Of a DNA stretch of 64,000 nt, positions 38,161-49,579 are shown in pieces. Position 1 is the first letter of the stretch; each line of letters starts with the position of its first letter. The notes below the pieces were generated by a model that had not been told where the DNA came from, did not search any database, and worked only from the letters and a program-made list of their open reading frames with translations. A program made the position numbers and the translations under genes. The stretch is from Pholis gunnellus. Lineage: Eukaryota > Chordata > Actinopteri > Perciformes > Pholidae. Where the stretch lies: positions 13,486,133 through 13,550,132 of the forward strand of contig OU342804.1 in assembly GCA_910591455.2 (NCBI GenBank), given 5' to 3'.

Positions 38161-40031
38161 TGCTGGGGCTCGGTGAGCGTACCAGGGTCTCCGTCGGACG
38201 AATGTGGGAGGAGAGATCGTGTATTAATCACAAGATCTAGAGAGATGGGCCCAGCATAGCACCGGGTTCTTTTAAAATACTCTGCCGAGGATGATTAAAA
38301 AAAAAAAATGTTTTAAGAAATGTCTCCCCGATTCAAAGACCTTTTAAGCGCAGCGTATGGGTAAAAGGTCCGGGACGAGGCCAGCGGCTCAGGGATGCCG
38401 ATGTGCGGCCATAAGGCGGTGAAGAAGCCCCGTCGGATTGCAGAGGAGAGGTCTTTGGATGTCAGGGAGATTGTCCTCAGCGTAGTTCTGAAGATTCAAA
38501 GATGCGCAGACCGATGCGCATTTGCGCGCTCGCAGTCACGTTTTGGTGATATAAATGAAAGTAGCGCAGAAAATATTCCCGACGTGATGGGGATGTATCC
38601 GAAACATAAATCTGTTCCAAAAAGAGGGAACAGATGCTGGTAGGACACCAACGGCAGCAACGACAAGCTGCGCGTGCCCTATGCGCTCACGACCGTGGAT
38701 AAATACACACACACATACACACACATATAACACATATGTGTATGTATCGATGCTGTCTGTGAAGTCAGGCAGTTATTATGCGCCTCCTCAGCCTTCATTC
38801 CCTTATCCGCAGACATACTTCAATTTGTATTTTTATTTCTCGAGATTGCACATTTTCCTCCCCCTACCATTTAGACGATTTATTTCCTGCTCATACAGTA
38901 TTTACTGAACTGCAGGCGACTACAGTAATAGCCTGTCCTATGTTATTTCTCCACTCTTTTCAACACCTCTTGCAATATTAATGTAACTATAAATTGTTAT
39001 CACCGGAAGTCCAGACAGATTTGTCACAAACTATGCAGAGACTATAGATTTCTCTACAGTCTAGATTTGAATAGCTGCATTAAAAAAAAACATTGCAATG
39101 ATGATGCAGACGAACTAAAAGCAATCCAGCCACAGTTTCACCTGTCACATCTTTCCAAGCCGGTTCACAGTGGCAAAATACTTTCTCCTGTCATGACTTA
39201 ATGTGAGGAGATTATGGTGATGTTCTTGAGCTCGCTAAGGTCATTTATAAATGATATCATCACATCAGTGGCCTGGGTTTTCTCAAGCTGTATGTACCAC
39301 GTCCCCTTGAAAGTTCAATATGGCCTCCTGTAATCCTCTCCATCTTTAATCTGTGCTGCTACATGGGCGACCTCATGTGGCCAGTTGAAATAAACTAAAC
39401 ACAGTCAGCGTCCATTCCATTTTATAATTGCGGATAATGAATTGAAAAAAATAAACCAAAAGGCACGTGAGCACTTGATACAATCATAACTCGGCTTTTC
39501 GTTTTATGACACGGATTCAGTGACCTTTCTTTTATAAAATACACGTTTTACTTGTAACATGTCCTCCTTCGCTTTAGTTTCAGTGAACATTTGGGCCTGT
39601 AATTTGATTCCTTAAATATCCCGTCCATCAGAGATGTACAAGTCACTGATACATGCCTTCTGATAAATGCCTACACCTCCATGCTTGTTTTTGTGCTGGA
39701 CTCCTGCAAAGGGCCGGTCTGTGCTGCGCAGAACAAACTTCCCTCCAGTTTACAGCGCTCCCTCCCGTTTGTCCATCGGAGACCACATTTAAAATGTAAC
39801 CCCACCTGAAACCTCGCACAGACCAATCGGCTAGAGAAATGTCAGAGCGGTCGGCACACCCTCCTTTGTTCAAAACCAATCAGAGTGGAAGTGTGGCATT
39901 TTGCCCCAGGGGAAAACTTACCCCTGGATGCGTTAATTACGCATCACTTAGCTGTAGCCAATGTGTTCACAACGGTGGACCCTCTTTTGGGCTTTTTGCA
40001 GCGGTTGTCTTCATTTTTCGGTCAATCTAGT
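38161..40031. other. Divergent nptn - CALHM-like copy 1 intergenic region
   Basis: The first 500 bp next to nptn are GC-rich and probably include its leader and promoter. A (CA)n/(TA) microsatellite lies at about 38704-38745. From 39856 onward the sequence is shared with the second CALHM copy and is probably promoter and leader. No other gene is seen. Confidence 0.6.
38704..38745. repeat. (CA)n-rich microsatellite
   Basis: Interrupted CACACA and CATATA repeats upstream of nptn. Confidence 0.8.
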
Positions 40032-40502
40032 ATGGAAAGTAGACAACAATGGCTTACCAGGCTGAAAAACGAACTTAGCAACAGTCCTCTGGTATCAAAT
40101 GTGGCTTTTGGCTTTATCCTCATGGGACTAGAGAAGCTGGTGGAGCTGGAGTTTGAGTGTCCTTGCAACCCTACATGGAACGGAGTGTTTTCATCAGCAT
40201 TCTTCATCATTCCTGCCGTGATGGCCTTCACCTTGATGCTGATCATTCAAGGATGCAGATGTGATAGCCCTACGTTGTGCAGGAAAACTGTTTCCCTCTC
40301 CAGTTTCGTTCCGGCGATCGTGTGGCTGATTTTGTTGTTCCTCGATGGCCAATACTTTGCTTGTGCTATGACAGACTGGGAGGGTAGATTTGTAATAGTT
40401 GACAAGGCAGCTCCCCAGAAGTGGTGCGAGCCAATTAGTGAGGGAGATGTCACTCCACAAGAACTAATGCTCCGCTCACAGCAGCTGTTTGTTTTCTCTC
40501 AG
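40032..40502 (+). CDS. CALHM-like copy 1, exon 1
   Basis: Codes for residues 1-157, from the start codon through TM3 and the second extracellular loop, and ends at CTCAG|GTGAGT. Confidence 0.83.
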
Positions 40503-40880
40503 GTGAGTTGAATATTTTCTGGTTTACCGATTATTATGTGGGATGAGTGGAGTGAAAACACCTCCCCCTCTGAGTATGCATGGGAAATAATATGTAGACA
40601 TAATGTAATGCTATTAGCCTTTGGAAACTATTAATATAGCTTTGTTAATACACTTTGTTAAACTAAATTAAACCTCTTCTGTGGATGTTTACTAAACAAA
40701 GTGTTGCTCTACTCTTTTGTACTCCAGGTTATAGGCATAGTCCTCCTCATTTTCATCTGTGTGGGTCTCATAGTGTATTTAATCAGAGAAAGCTGCCAAC
40801 AAGAGGTGGACATGCAGGATGCAGATGTAGCCGAGCTCACTGTGCTCAGGATGAGCTCCCTACGGACCAGGACATCATGA
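40032..40880 (+). CDS. CALHM-family channel-like protein, copy 1 (altered C-terminus)
   Basis: Exons 40032-40502 and 40728-40880 join in phase 0 to 207 codons. The CALHM (calcium homeostasis modulator) family forms large-pore plasma-membrane channels for ions and ATP. Visible family features: an amphipathic N-terminal helix, TM1 (about 24-41), the CPC motif at 43-45 (CPC is at 41-43 in human CALHM1), TM2 with IIPAVMAF, and TM3 with FVPAIVWLILLFLDGQYFAC. Cysteines for the second disulfide and TM4 follow (VIGIVLLIFICVGLIVYL). The two-exon structure is also typical. The protein ends about 30 residues after TM4, without the long C-terminal domain of known CALHMs (about 310-350 residues). Relative to copy 2, one extra A after the last shared Arg-Met shifts the frame and replaces the tail by SSLRTRTS. 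The start is the ATG kept in both copies; closest to CALHM5/6 by eye. Confidence 0.82.
40728..40880 (+). CDS. CALHM-like copy 1, exon 2
   Basis: Starts after ACTCCAG; codes for TM4 and the cytoplasmic tail. The frame shifts in AGGATGAGCTCC relative to AGGATGGCTCC in copy 2, stopping at 40878-40880. Confidence 0.8.
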   Translation, partial: VIGIVLLIFICVGLIVYLIRESCQQEVDMQDADVAELTVLRMSSLRTRTS

Positions 40881-41529
40881 GGGGACTTACACCGGCCACC
40901 ACACCTACCCTGCTGGCATGGACACTTTGTAAATACCCTCCACAGACTTTACTGTGACTTTTCATAACTGTTGTCAATAAGTGTTGCTTGAAAGTATTTG
41001 CCCCTATACAGATTCAACATAGGTCTTGAATGGTCAATGATGCTGCCGTATGAAGTTGCCGTAAATATGGATATTAATGAAAACAGTGTTTTTATATTTT
41101 TCTGTATTACCAGTGAATATGTAACCGGTCTTCTCTGTGTTCATCCCATATTTCAGTGCAGCGACTTATTTTCTTTTAAAGGAATCTTTAAAAGAATAGT
41201 TTGATATTTTTGGGAAATATGCTTATTTGCTTTTTTAGTCAGATGAGAAGATGGATAGTATCATGTCTGTCCATTAAATATGAAGCTACAGACAGCAGTT
41301 GGTTAGCGTAGTTGAGCATAAAGTCTGTAAATAGGGGGAAACAGTCAGCCCGGCTCAGTCCAAAGGTAACACAATGCTTGCATCTCTAAAAGTTACCAAT
41401 GATCTTGTTAGTCTGATCCGTACAAGTGTAAAAATAATTAATTTGCTGTTTTATGGGTGGTTATGTTGGACTATTTCTTGTATGGTGTAATGGTAAAATA
41501 TGTATCAGCATCATGGAACGTTTTGACAG

Positions 41530-41900
41530 CACATAGTGTGACATCTTAGCTAAATGGGAAAGTACAAGCAGGCCCTCTAGACACAGATGTCGGCACATAA
41601 AGACTTGTTTCCTGTTATGCAAACACAATCACATGCTCTGCTTCTTGGACAGCAGTCCGAGAAGAGACAGTTTGAAACAAAATCAAGTTTGAAACAGAAA
41701 CATTGAAACCGCAACTGACTCACAGTTGGGTGCGCCGGCACAAACCAGATAAAACCAGGTACCTCTGTATGTATAAAAGGATGTTGAATGTTGCACTACG
41801 TTGAAGCTTACACCACAGACTACTGAATACGTATCTGTTGTGCACTCTTCCCTTGCAAGCAAATAAACGGACAAAGACAACTTTGAAACTTTGAAGACTT
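41530..41900 (+). mobile_element. Possible solo-LTR-like segment, copy 1
   Basis: A TATAAAAGG box (about 41772) is followed roughly 90 bp later by AATAAA (41862-41867), the spacing of an LTR promoter and poly(A) signal. No internal retroelement genes flank it. It is present in both duplication units, so it predates the duplication. It could instead be an ordinary downstream promoter; the ends are not defined. Confidence 0.3.
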
Positions 41901-41951
41901 TATTATTGATTTGTGAACAAAAACTCTCTTCTCCCGATTAACATAGAAATC

Positions 41952-43619
41952 TTCCATCACAATGGATGCAGTTGCCATGCAACCAGAGACTTCAGGAAAT
42001 TACTGCAAGAAATAGTCCGGCACATAACCCCCCTGTGAAAGAGTGAATTAGCTCTTTCCCCTTTTTTCCAGTCTTCATGTTAAGTTCAGCCGACTGTCTG
42101 CTGACTCCAGCTTCATATTCAACGTACAGATATGGTGGTATCGATCTTCTCATTCATCTCACAGCGAGAAGGCAAATAAGGATATTTCCCAAAACATCAA
42201 TCTATTTCTTTGAAGTGATGTTTCACTTTGACTCATTGCGTGTGTGTTTAGTGGACAAATAGCCAGAAACACAGTCAGTTCTGCTCTCTTACTTTCAACT
42301 TTTTATACCTTGAAAATAGCATTTAATTTTTTTTCTTTTACCTGGAAGCTTTCTTCGTGCCTTCTGTATTAGCTATATTGACACAAGTGGAATCCACCAG
42401 GCAGCTAATATTGATCTGACTAACATTGGCTGACTTGTACTATTGTTTGAGGTGTATGTGCCCAAAATGAAAATGTCCCATCATGGTGAAATTCCACATG
42501 AAATGCTTTTGTTTTCCCTCCTGGGTAGCAAATGTCTCCAGACGTATGAAGGGTCGGACCCCCGTCAGACTGAACTGATATTCCCAATGATTTACCTGTT
42601 TGACAGCTGGAGAAGTAAAAACATTTACATGATGATTTGTATCATGGCTGCAACCAGCCAATAGTAAGATGTAAACAAATTCTGTCACATCATTTTCTGT
42701 ATGTTTTTTTTTTATTGATTTGTAATAAAATTATTTATTTATTTAAAACAAAAACTCAGGGATTTTTTACAGTGTAATGGTAATTTTTTACGTAGTATAT
42801 ATTTCTACTTTATTAGTATATATTTCTACTCATTATATTGTATTAATGCATAAGTAATGTTGCTCTGAACTTTGTTGAACTTCACCGTGTCTCTATTGTG
42901 TAAAAGAAGAATTCTCCCTTGCCTGTTCACATTGATAACTAACTGTGCTGTAGGAGAATGTTCCATGCCAGGGCTGCTTGTTTTGGTTGCTGGCCGTTTG
43001 TTTTTCATTGTTGTTCCTATCAGTCTGAGACCGAAAGTCTGAGACCAAAATGTCTGTAACATTGGCCATCGGCCCCCACCTTTGCTCATTCTTTATAAAG
43101 ACTTTTTTCTTGGTTCTTCCTCACTGAGACTGTACGCATTCTGTTGTGATGATTGAACCTTCTCTGCGCAGAGAATAAATACTTAAAAGACAACCTGTGT
43201 TTTGGTCTTATGTATTTCAGCATTAAAAGACTCACGCAAAGCGGGTATAGGAATATTTTCCACAACAACAGTCATGTCATAATAGCATTGAGTAAGTAGA
43301 TAGTTTCCACAATCCTCACAAACCTGCACTATTGGGAACTTGAGTTTGTCTAAAAGTCTGATCAACTCAGTAGTGAAACTAGGTTTTATTGTAACATCTC
43401 TCTAGCGAGTGAATTTGACTAATCCCACGGTGGGACAGAACAGTATGGTAACATTACCCTTTCTACTTTGGGTTTATATTAAATGCAGGACATTCAATAT
43501 ATTAAAACATCTGAAACAGGGGCCCTTTGCTAAGACAACAGCAGAATAATCAATGTAACACATGCTACAAATAGCATGCTATCGCTACAGAGGAATACAA
43601 AGACTGTCTGTGGATTCTC
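41952..43619. other. Intergenic region after CALHM-like copy 1
   Basis: Unique AT-rich sequence after the duplication break. A second LTR-like segment is at about 42880-43225. No coding gene is seen. Confidence 0.6.
42880..43225 (+). mobile_element. Possible second LTR-like segment
   Basis: A TTTATAAAG box at about 43091 is followed by AATAAA at 43174-43179 and a TGTGTTTTGGTCTTATG downstream motif, again resembling an LTR R/U5 region. It is unrelated in sequence to the segment at 41530. The boundaries are guesses. Confidence 0.28.
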
Positions 43620-44400
43620 AGGTTAGCAACAACTTTGTGTCTTAGCACATCATTTATCCAGAAGAGACTGTGGTTTGACGGCTTCATCTGGCTGATCTCT
43701 GCAGCCTGGAGCTTCTGTGCAAGTCTGCTGAAACCTACACATACAGCAGTAGTGCAGCTCTGACTTGTATTTCTTGTTATTTACAACATTTCCCTATTGC
43801 CAGTTAAGCCCATTAAGTGTAGAATTTGGGGCAGACCCTGCATGTTTATCCTGTGGGAGGGCTTATTCAGGACTTCCTGTATGGCCCTGAGGAAGTTATC
43901 TTTATCCACTCTGCTTTCCTCACTGTTAGACACAGCAGGGCATCGTATTCATTGGCAAAAAAAAATGACGACCCAAAACTATGACTCATGGAGACATGAA
44001 CTAATTTTCTTTCATGAGCAATAAACTGCTTGGACGACCTTGACGCCCAGAGTAGCCGGCCTATCACTCTTATGACTTTCAGAGGTAATTTGGCAAATGC
44101 TGCAGCTATCTGTCTTTTATTGCAACAAGACTTTCACCCAGAAAAGTCTCCAGAGTCATATCCACATTCAAGAATTAAGGGACAGCTTTAGGGGCAATGG
44201 GACAGAGAGATTTACACACATAGGCAACTCTCCAGAGCCACAGATACTATTTTACAAGGCTCCAGGTCCAAAGTATTCATCACAGATAACGCACAGCCGT
44301 TGTTTGACAAATAACTCACCCTCAGCATTAAGAGCGTTTGTAAAACCAGACCTCAGCCAGTTGTTCCTTTTGTCACATACTGAAAGTATATCATGAGCTA
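43620..44400 (-). pseudogene. Decayed UDP-glucuronosyltransferase relic
   Basis: Read on the minus strand, this aligns in order to the C-terminal half of the UGT genes to its right. On the plus strand, ATCCAGAAGAGACTG, TTCATCTGGCTGATCTCTG, GAGGGCTTATTCAGGACTTC, CATCGTATTCATTGG, GCCCAGAGTAGCCGG, GAGGTAATTTGGCAAATGCT and AAAGTCTCCAGAG all have counterparts in the intact copies. The reading frame is broken many times and an unrelated stretch of about 110 bp interrupts it near 43735-43838. Its residual matches (for example at the DQYDN region) look closest to the UGT at 55167. It is not expected to make protein. Confidence 0.8.
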
Positions 44401-45423
44401 AGATTTAATATTTTATATTACACCTCATACTGGTTAAGTTACGATCAGCATCTTTAATGTCGCACTATTAATGAAGTTGCCTGTTCACCCTTCCCCCATG
44501 AGGGGACAGTCAAAGAGGCAAGAGAGATATCAAAAGGGATATGTTTCATTTCATGCAAGCCCCTCCAGACCATAGCTAGAAGAAATCAGAAATACTATAG
44601 AACATTTTTATTCTCAAAATGGTTACATTCATGTGGAAAAAGCCATGTTAGGAGTCATTACCTCAATATATTGACTTCTAGAATGAAATCTAAAGGTCAG
44701 ATGATCAGATTAAAATGAAAGAGGCTCTAAATTAAGATAACGTTGTGTTGTCCCAAAATATTGTACCATATTAAAAAAAACACATTATGGCTTATATAAA
44801 GAAAGGATTTAACCATTTAAAGGCCCAGTTTAGCCCTGGTATGTCACTCTAATCGTTGTGTGTGAAATTGGATGTTTAAATCCACACTTGGCTTGGAAGA
44901 GATAAGAACATACATGAATCTCCAATACTGTGCAACATCGTGGAAAGAATGTAGCTGTTTAAAAATGTAAAATCTAAGTATATCCTATTCCAGTTAGAGT
45001 GAATTTGTAACATCTTGGAAATCAGTGGCGCAAAATATGCAAAGGTTATTGCCACTGTGTGCTAATTAAAGAGGATAAACTCATGAGCACTACCCACATA
45101 TTTTGAAAATGCTTTTCATTTCTTCCCTCTAAGGCAGCAATGTTGCAGCACATTTTGACGACATGTTTGTTTATCAGGGTTTGTGAAATAACAATATAAG
45201 AATATTGTGAAATCAAATATACTCAGCCTTAAATATCTATGCTCTTCTTTGTTGGATTAAATAAAGCACTATAAAGCACTGAATAATTTAGGCTTGTGTC
45301 TTTTTTACTAGAATCTTTACTAGTTTTTTCAACTAACTATAAATGTTTTTTTTCCTTTATTCCTATTTAATCACAGTACAAATAGTTTCGCCAACATATT
45401 GAAATCATATTTCATTGTGATTT
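44401..45423. other. Intergenic region downstream of UGT-A
   Basis: AT-rich sequence with no recognised gene. A minus-strand AATAAA at 45357-45362, about 60 bp after the UGT-A stop codon, is a likely poly(A) signal for that gene. Confidence 0.6.
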
Positions 45424-47013
45424 CTACTTTAATTTTTTTAAATCACATTTACTTGTTCTTCTCAGACACATGGAGCATAAACACCTTATCAATGCAGCAA
45501 AGGTGCCTAGAATTATCAGCACAGCTCCACTTAAGAAGAGCATCACATCAACAGAGTGGTAGGAGTACCAGGGCATTCTGTAGGACTCTGTTCTCAGGTG
45601 AGCTGCACCTTTGTGTCTCATGACAAACTCTATCCAGAAGAGGGCGGTATCAAGCGGCTTCATTGGCTGATCTCTGTGCAGCCTGGAGAGCCTCTGCATG
45701 TTCATCCTGTAGGAGGGCTCATTAAGGACTTCCTGAATACCCTGAAAAAAGATGTCCTCATTCATACTAAAAATATCAATTATCTTCCCTGCTCCTCTTA
45801 CTTCAATTCTGAACAGATTATCACGCTGATCAAAAATCAATGGAAGCCCTACGATAGGAACACCGTGGTAGATCGCCTCTTGAACACCATTTGTTCCTCC
45901 ATGAGCCACGAATAGTTTTATCTTGGGATGTCCTAAAAGGTCATTCTGTGGCATCCAGTCTACTATCAAAGTGTTGTTGCCCAGAGTGGCTGGTCTGTCA
46001 CCTTTATACCTCCAGATGACTTTCTGGGGTAATTTAGCAAAAGCTGCAGCGATCTCATCAGCTAGGTCATGGGGAAGCTCTCCAATCAAAGTCCCCAGAG
46101 ACATGATGATGACTCCGTGCTCTCCAGAACTCTGCACAAACTCCTCCAAGTGTTCAGGAAGAGGTTTTGCAGGTTTACACTGGAACCCTCCCATATAGAC
46201 AACATTAGGCATGGTGGGGCGAGGGAACTCAAACACAAAGTCCACTCTCATGAGCCACAGGTCTGCTGCTTGAAACAGGGATATGAAGTCTCTCTCTGGA
46301 CCTAAGTATTTATCAATTAAGCTGACATAACTTGGTAAAACATACTGTGCAATTTGATATTCTGTGAAGCCAAACATGATAACATTAAGAAGTCTCTCAA
46401 GAAAGCTCATTTTATCTGAAAGCTCAGTCCCTGTCATTGGAACATAAGACAGAGGAGAAGGCGCAATTGAAAAATGGCCTTCACCTTGGCTAGTCCATCT
46501 GACATTGAAAACAAGAGGCAAGCTGAGGTAGTGGGCAAGTATAACACCCGCTGGTATAGCAGGGTCTGTAAGGACGAGGTCATAATTGGCATCCCGTAGC
46601 GACCGTATAAGTTCTTTGTTTTCAAAAAGCAGCTCAAGCATTTTGCATGTTTTCTCATGCAGCTGAGAGGTCTGTTGTGCTTGTTCCATTTCCAGTTTAA
46701 AACGTGTCCAGGCAGACTTCCCTTCCCTCTGGATTTCCAGCAACAGGGCCACAAAAGTAGTTAGAAAGTTTTCATCAAATCCAGATTCCGTTTCGAGCGT
46801 GATTGAAGTATAGAATGGTGAGGTTTCCTTGATGTACCAACTGTCTGTCGATCGCACAACAGAAACGTGGTGGCCCCTTGAATGTAGTTCCTCAATGATG
46901 ACTTTCATGTTCACCCAGTGGCTTCCGTCCAATGGAAAAACAAGAACCTTCCCACCGTAAATCACAGGTGGACAGAGCAAGCAGAGAGCGATCCAGACCC
47001 AGGAAGGATGCAT
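45424..47013 (-). CDS. UDP-glucuronosyltransferase, array copy A
   Basis: UGTs are ER-membrane enzymes that move a sugar, usually glucuronic acid from UDP-glucuronate, onto lipophilic substrates. A single uninterrupted exon codes for 529 residues, the usual family length. Features: a signal peptide ending near residue 20, the catalytic His in DGSHW (residue 32), the catalytic Asp in YDLVLTDP, and the donor-binding signature DWMPQNDLLGH ... VAHGGTNGVQEAIYHGVP with DQRDN. A C-terminal transmembrane helix (about 495-517) is followed by KKLK, a KKXX ER-retrieval signal. An acceptor-like CTTTAG lies 6 bases before the ATG and a donor (AATAAG|GTAATA) near 47331, suggesting a non-coding first exon. 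The intron-free coding region and tandem array suggest the fish UGT5 group; this is inference. No defect is seen. Confidence 0.95.
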   Translation of the reverse strand: MHPSWVWIALCLLCPPVIYGGKVLVFPLDGSHWVNMKVIIEELHSRGHHVSVVRSTDSWYIKETSPFYTSITLETESGFDENFLTTFVALLLEIQREGKSAWTRFKLEMEQAQQTSQLHEKTCKMLELLFENKELIRSLRDANYDLVLTDPAIPAGVILAHYLSLPLVFNVRWTSQGEGHFSIAPSPLSYVPMTGTELSDKMSFLERLLNVIMFGFTEYQIAQYVLPSYVSLIDKYLGPERDFISLFQAADLWLMRVDFVFEFPRPTMPNVVYMGGFQCKPAKPLPEHLEEFVQSSGEHGVIIMSLGTLIGELPHDLADEIAAAFAKLPQKVIWRYKGDRPATLGNNTLIVDWMPQNDLLGHPKIKLFVAHGGTNGVQEAIYHGVPIVGLPLIFDQRDNLFRIEVRGAGKIIDIFSMNEDIFFQGIQEVLNEPSYRMNMQRLSRLHRDQPMKPLDTALFWIEFVMRHKGAAHLRTESYRMPWYSYHSVDVMLFLSGAVLIILGTFAALIRCLCSMCLRRTSKCDLKKLK

Positions 47014-48105
47014 TTTCTTCTAAAGTTGTGAAGGAAACATATTGCTTTTTAGCAAACGCATATTTTTCTTTATATTTTCATCAAACCACTACAATTAATT
47101 TATTATACTGAATAAGGTTTACTTCAGTATCAATGAAAATATTTAAAAAGTTTTAAATTGTAAGCATTTTTTTTCCTTTAATCATTTTGGAGTATGAGTA
47201 GCCTGTTGCATTCAGTTTCATCACGGAAAACTGTGAACTGTTGCATGTCAGTTAAAAATGAACTTTTGGAAAAACAGTATTTCAAATAGATATCTATCGG
47301 TCATATTGGCAAAATATTAAATAATATTACCTTATTGGCATCCAATGTGTTTTGTTCAATATTCTCCTTTGCAAAACAGCAGAACACTGGCTAGTGCTTT
47401 CTGGCTCCAGCCCGAGCAGGACTTTGATACACAGCAGTGTTATGTTCTTAAACGCACAAGTGATAAGAAAGTCCAAAGGGGAGGGAAAGCTGTCCAAGGT
47501 GTTCAACTCTTAAGCAGTTAGCAGTAACACAACAAATGATTGAAAACGAAATAACTTTGAATAAAGCTGGATTATGTTCCTGTGTGTCAACTGTTTAGTC
47601 ATGTAAAAGGTTTCGATTGTGATAACATTTTAGCATAAATTGTTTTGTTGCAATTCCATAACTCAGGCCCCTAAAAACTATAGCAACATGCTGTGATGAT
47701 GTGACCCGCTCGTTTTGCTATGTGACCTACAATACTCTGGTGTGTGTTCTTTTGACTTCTGAAAAATGTCATATTTTAAAGTACCTTGTATTTTACTTTA
47801 AAAGGATAGGGGAATACTGTAAATGGCTAAACAACATCACCTGATGGCTGGGAAAGGTATCAACAAATCCTAATTTTTTTTTAAACACACCTATTTATCA
47901 AACCTAGAGGTTTGCCATTCTTTGGGGCAACACCCTCCTTTTTTCAAAACCAATCAGAGTAGAAGTGTAGCATTTTGCCCGAGGGGTAAACTTACCCCTG
48001 GATGCTTTAATTACGCATCACTTAGTTGTTGCCAATGTGCTCACAACGGTGGACCCTCTTTTGGGCTTTTTGCAGAGGTTGCCTTCATTTTTCGATCAAT
48101 CTAGT
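47014..48105. other. Divergent UGT-A - CALHM-like copy 2 intergenic region
   Basis: Holds the probable UGT-A leader exon (to the right of 47331), the left direct repeat (47770-47930) and the leader of CALHM copy 2. No further gene is seen. Confidence 0.6.
47770..47930. repeat. Left direct repeat flanking CALHM-like copy 2
   Basis: The run from AATACTGTAAATGGCTAAAC (47813) to TTTGCCATTCTTTGGGGCAA (47930) recurs at 50015-50133 in the same orientation. A short CATATTTTAA at 47770 also matches the junction at 50008. The duplicated unit sits exactly between the two. Confidence 0.88.
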
Positions 48106-48576
48106 ATGGAAGTTAGACACAAATGGCTTACCAGGCTGAAAAAAGAACTTAACAACAGTCCTCTGGCATCAAATGTGGCTTTTAGCTTTATCCTCATGGG
48201 ACTAGAGAAGCTGGTGGATATGGAGTTTGAGTGTCCTTGCAACCCTACATGGAACGGAGTGTTTTCATCAGGATTCTTCATCATTCCTGCCGTGATGGCC
48301 TTCACCTTGATGCTGATCATTCATGGATGCAGATGTGATAGCCCTACGTTGTGCAGGAAAACTGTTTCCCTCTCCAGTTTCGTTCCGGCGATCGTGTGGC
48401 TGATTTTGTTGTTCTTCAATGGCCAATACTTTGCTTGTGCTATGACAGACTGGGAGGGTAGATTTGTAATAGTTGACAAGGCAGCTCCCCAGAAGTGGTG
48501 CGAGCCAACTAGTGAGGGAGATGTCACTCCACAAGAACTAATGCTCCACTCACAGCAGCTGTTTGTTATCTCTCAG
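48106..48576 (+). CDS. CALHM-like copy 2, exon 1
   Basis: Residues 1-157; same splice donor (CTCAG|GTGAGT) as copy 1. Confidence 0.85.
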
Positions 48577-49005
48577 GTGAGTTGAATATTTTCTGGTTTA
48601 CCGATTATTATGTGGGATGAGTGGAGTGAAAACATCTCCCCCTCTGAGTATGCATGGGAAATAATATGTAGACATAATGTAATGCTATTAGCCTTTGGAA
48701 ACTATTAATATAGCTTTGTTAATACACTTTGTTAAACTAAAATAAACCTCTTCTGTGGATGTTTCCTAAACAAAGTGTTGCTCTACTCTTTTGTACTCCA
48801 GGTTATAGGCATGGTCCTCCTCATTTTCATCTGTGTGGGTCTCATAGTGTATTTAAACAAAAAAAGCTGCCAACAAGAGGTGGACGAGCAGGATGGAGAT
48901 GTAGCCGAGCTCACTGTGCTCAGGATGGCTCCCTACGGACCAGGACATCATGAGGGGACTTACACCGGCCACCACACCTACCCTGCTGGCATGGACACTT
49001 TGTAA
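48106..49005 (+). CDS. CALHM-family channel-like protein, copy 2 (intact)
   Basis: Exons 48106-48576 and 48802-49005 join in phase 0 to 224 codons. It is nearly identical to copy 1 through TM4, with the CPC motif at residues 43-45, four predicted transmembrane helices and conserved loop cysteines. It ends in a Gly/His/Tyr-rich tail (APYGPGHHEGTY ... GMDTL). This longer tail is probably the ancestral one, because the same bases are still present, out of frame, in copy 1. The protein still lacks the large C-terminal helical domain of typical CALHMs, so it may be a short divergent branch. The upstream in-frame stop and the conserved ATG support the start. It is head-to-head with UGT-A and converges on UGT-B. 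Function as a channel is predicted from family membership only. Confidence 0.85.
48802..49005 (+). CDS. CALHM-like copy 2, exon 2
   Basis: TM4 and the full tail after ACTCCAG, ending TTG TAA. Confidence 0.85.
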   Translation, partial: VIGMVLLIFICVGLIVYLNKKSCQQEVDEQDGDVAELTVLRMAPYGPGHHEGTYTGHHTYPAGMDTL

Positions 49006-49579
49006 ATACCCTCCACAGACTTTACTGTGACTTTTCACAACTGTTGTCAATAAGTGTTGCTTGAAAGTATTTGCCCCTATACAGATTCAACATAGGTCTT
49101 AAATGGTCAATGATGCTGCCGTATGAAGTTGCCGTAAATATGGATATTAATGAAAACAGTGTTTTTATATTTTTCTGTATTACCAGTGAATATGTAACCG
49201 GTCTTCTATGTTTTCATCCCATATTTCAGTGCAGCGACTTATTTGCTTTTAAAGGAATCTTTAAAAGAATAGTTTGATATTTTTGGGAAATATGCTTATT
49301 TGCTTTTTTAGTCAGATGAGAAGATGGATAGTATCATGTCTGTCCATTAAATATGAAGCTACAGACAGCAGTTGGTTAGCGTAGTTGAGCATAAAGTCTG
49401 TAAATAGGGGGAAACAGTCAGCCCGGCTCAGTCCAAAGGTAACACAATGCTTGCATCTCTAAAAGTTACCAATGATCTTGTTAGTCTGATCCGTACAAGT
49501 GTAAAAATAATTAATTTGCTGTTTTATGGGTGGTTATGTTGGACTATTTCTTGTATGGTGTAATGGTAAAATATGTATC

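Larger units (their letters stand above)
39856..41951. repeat. Segmental duplication unit, copy 1
   Basis: About 2.1 kb, nearly identical to 47930-50007. It starts with ACACCCTCCTTT and ends CCGATTAACATAGAAATC. It contains both exons of a CALHM-like gene, its intron and about 1 kb of downstream sequence including an LTR-like segment. Differences are scattered single bases and a few small indels. Confidence 0.95.

Noticed and set aside
39885..40031. Longer N-terminus of CALHM-like copy 1 from an ATG at 39885
   Set aside because: The frame is open, but copy 2 has in-frame stops and no equivalent ATG there. The family N-terminus fits the ATG at 40032.
45556..46305. Plus-strand frames over the UGT genes (also near 50983-51849 and 55284-55929)
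   Set aside because: They are repeated in all three UGT copies only because the minus-strand genes are similar; the minus frames carry all UGT motifs.
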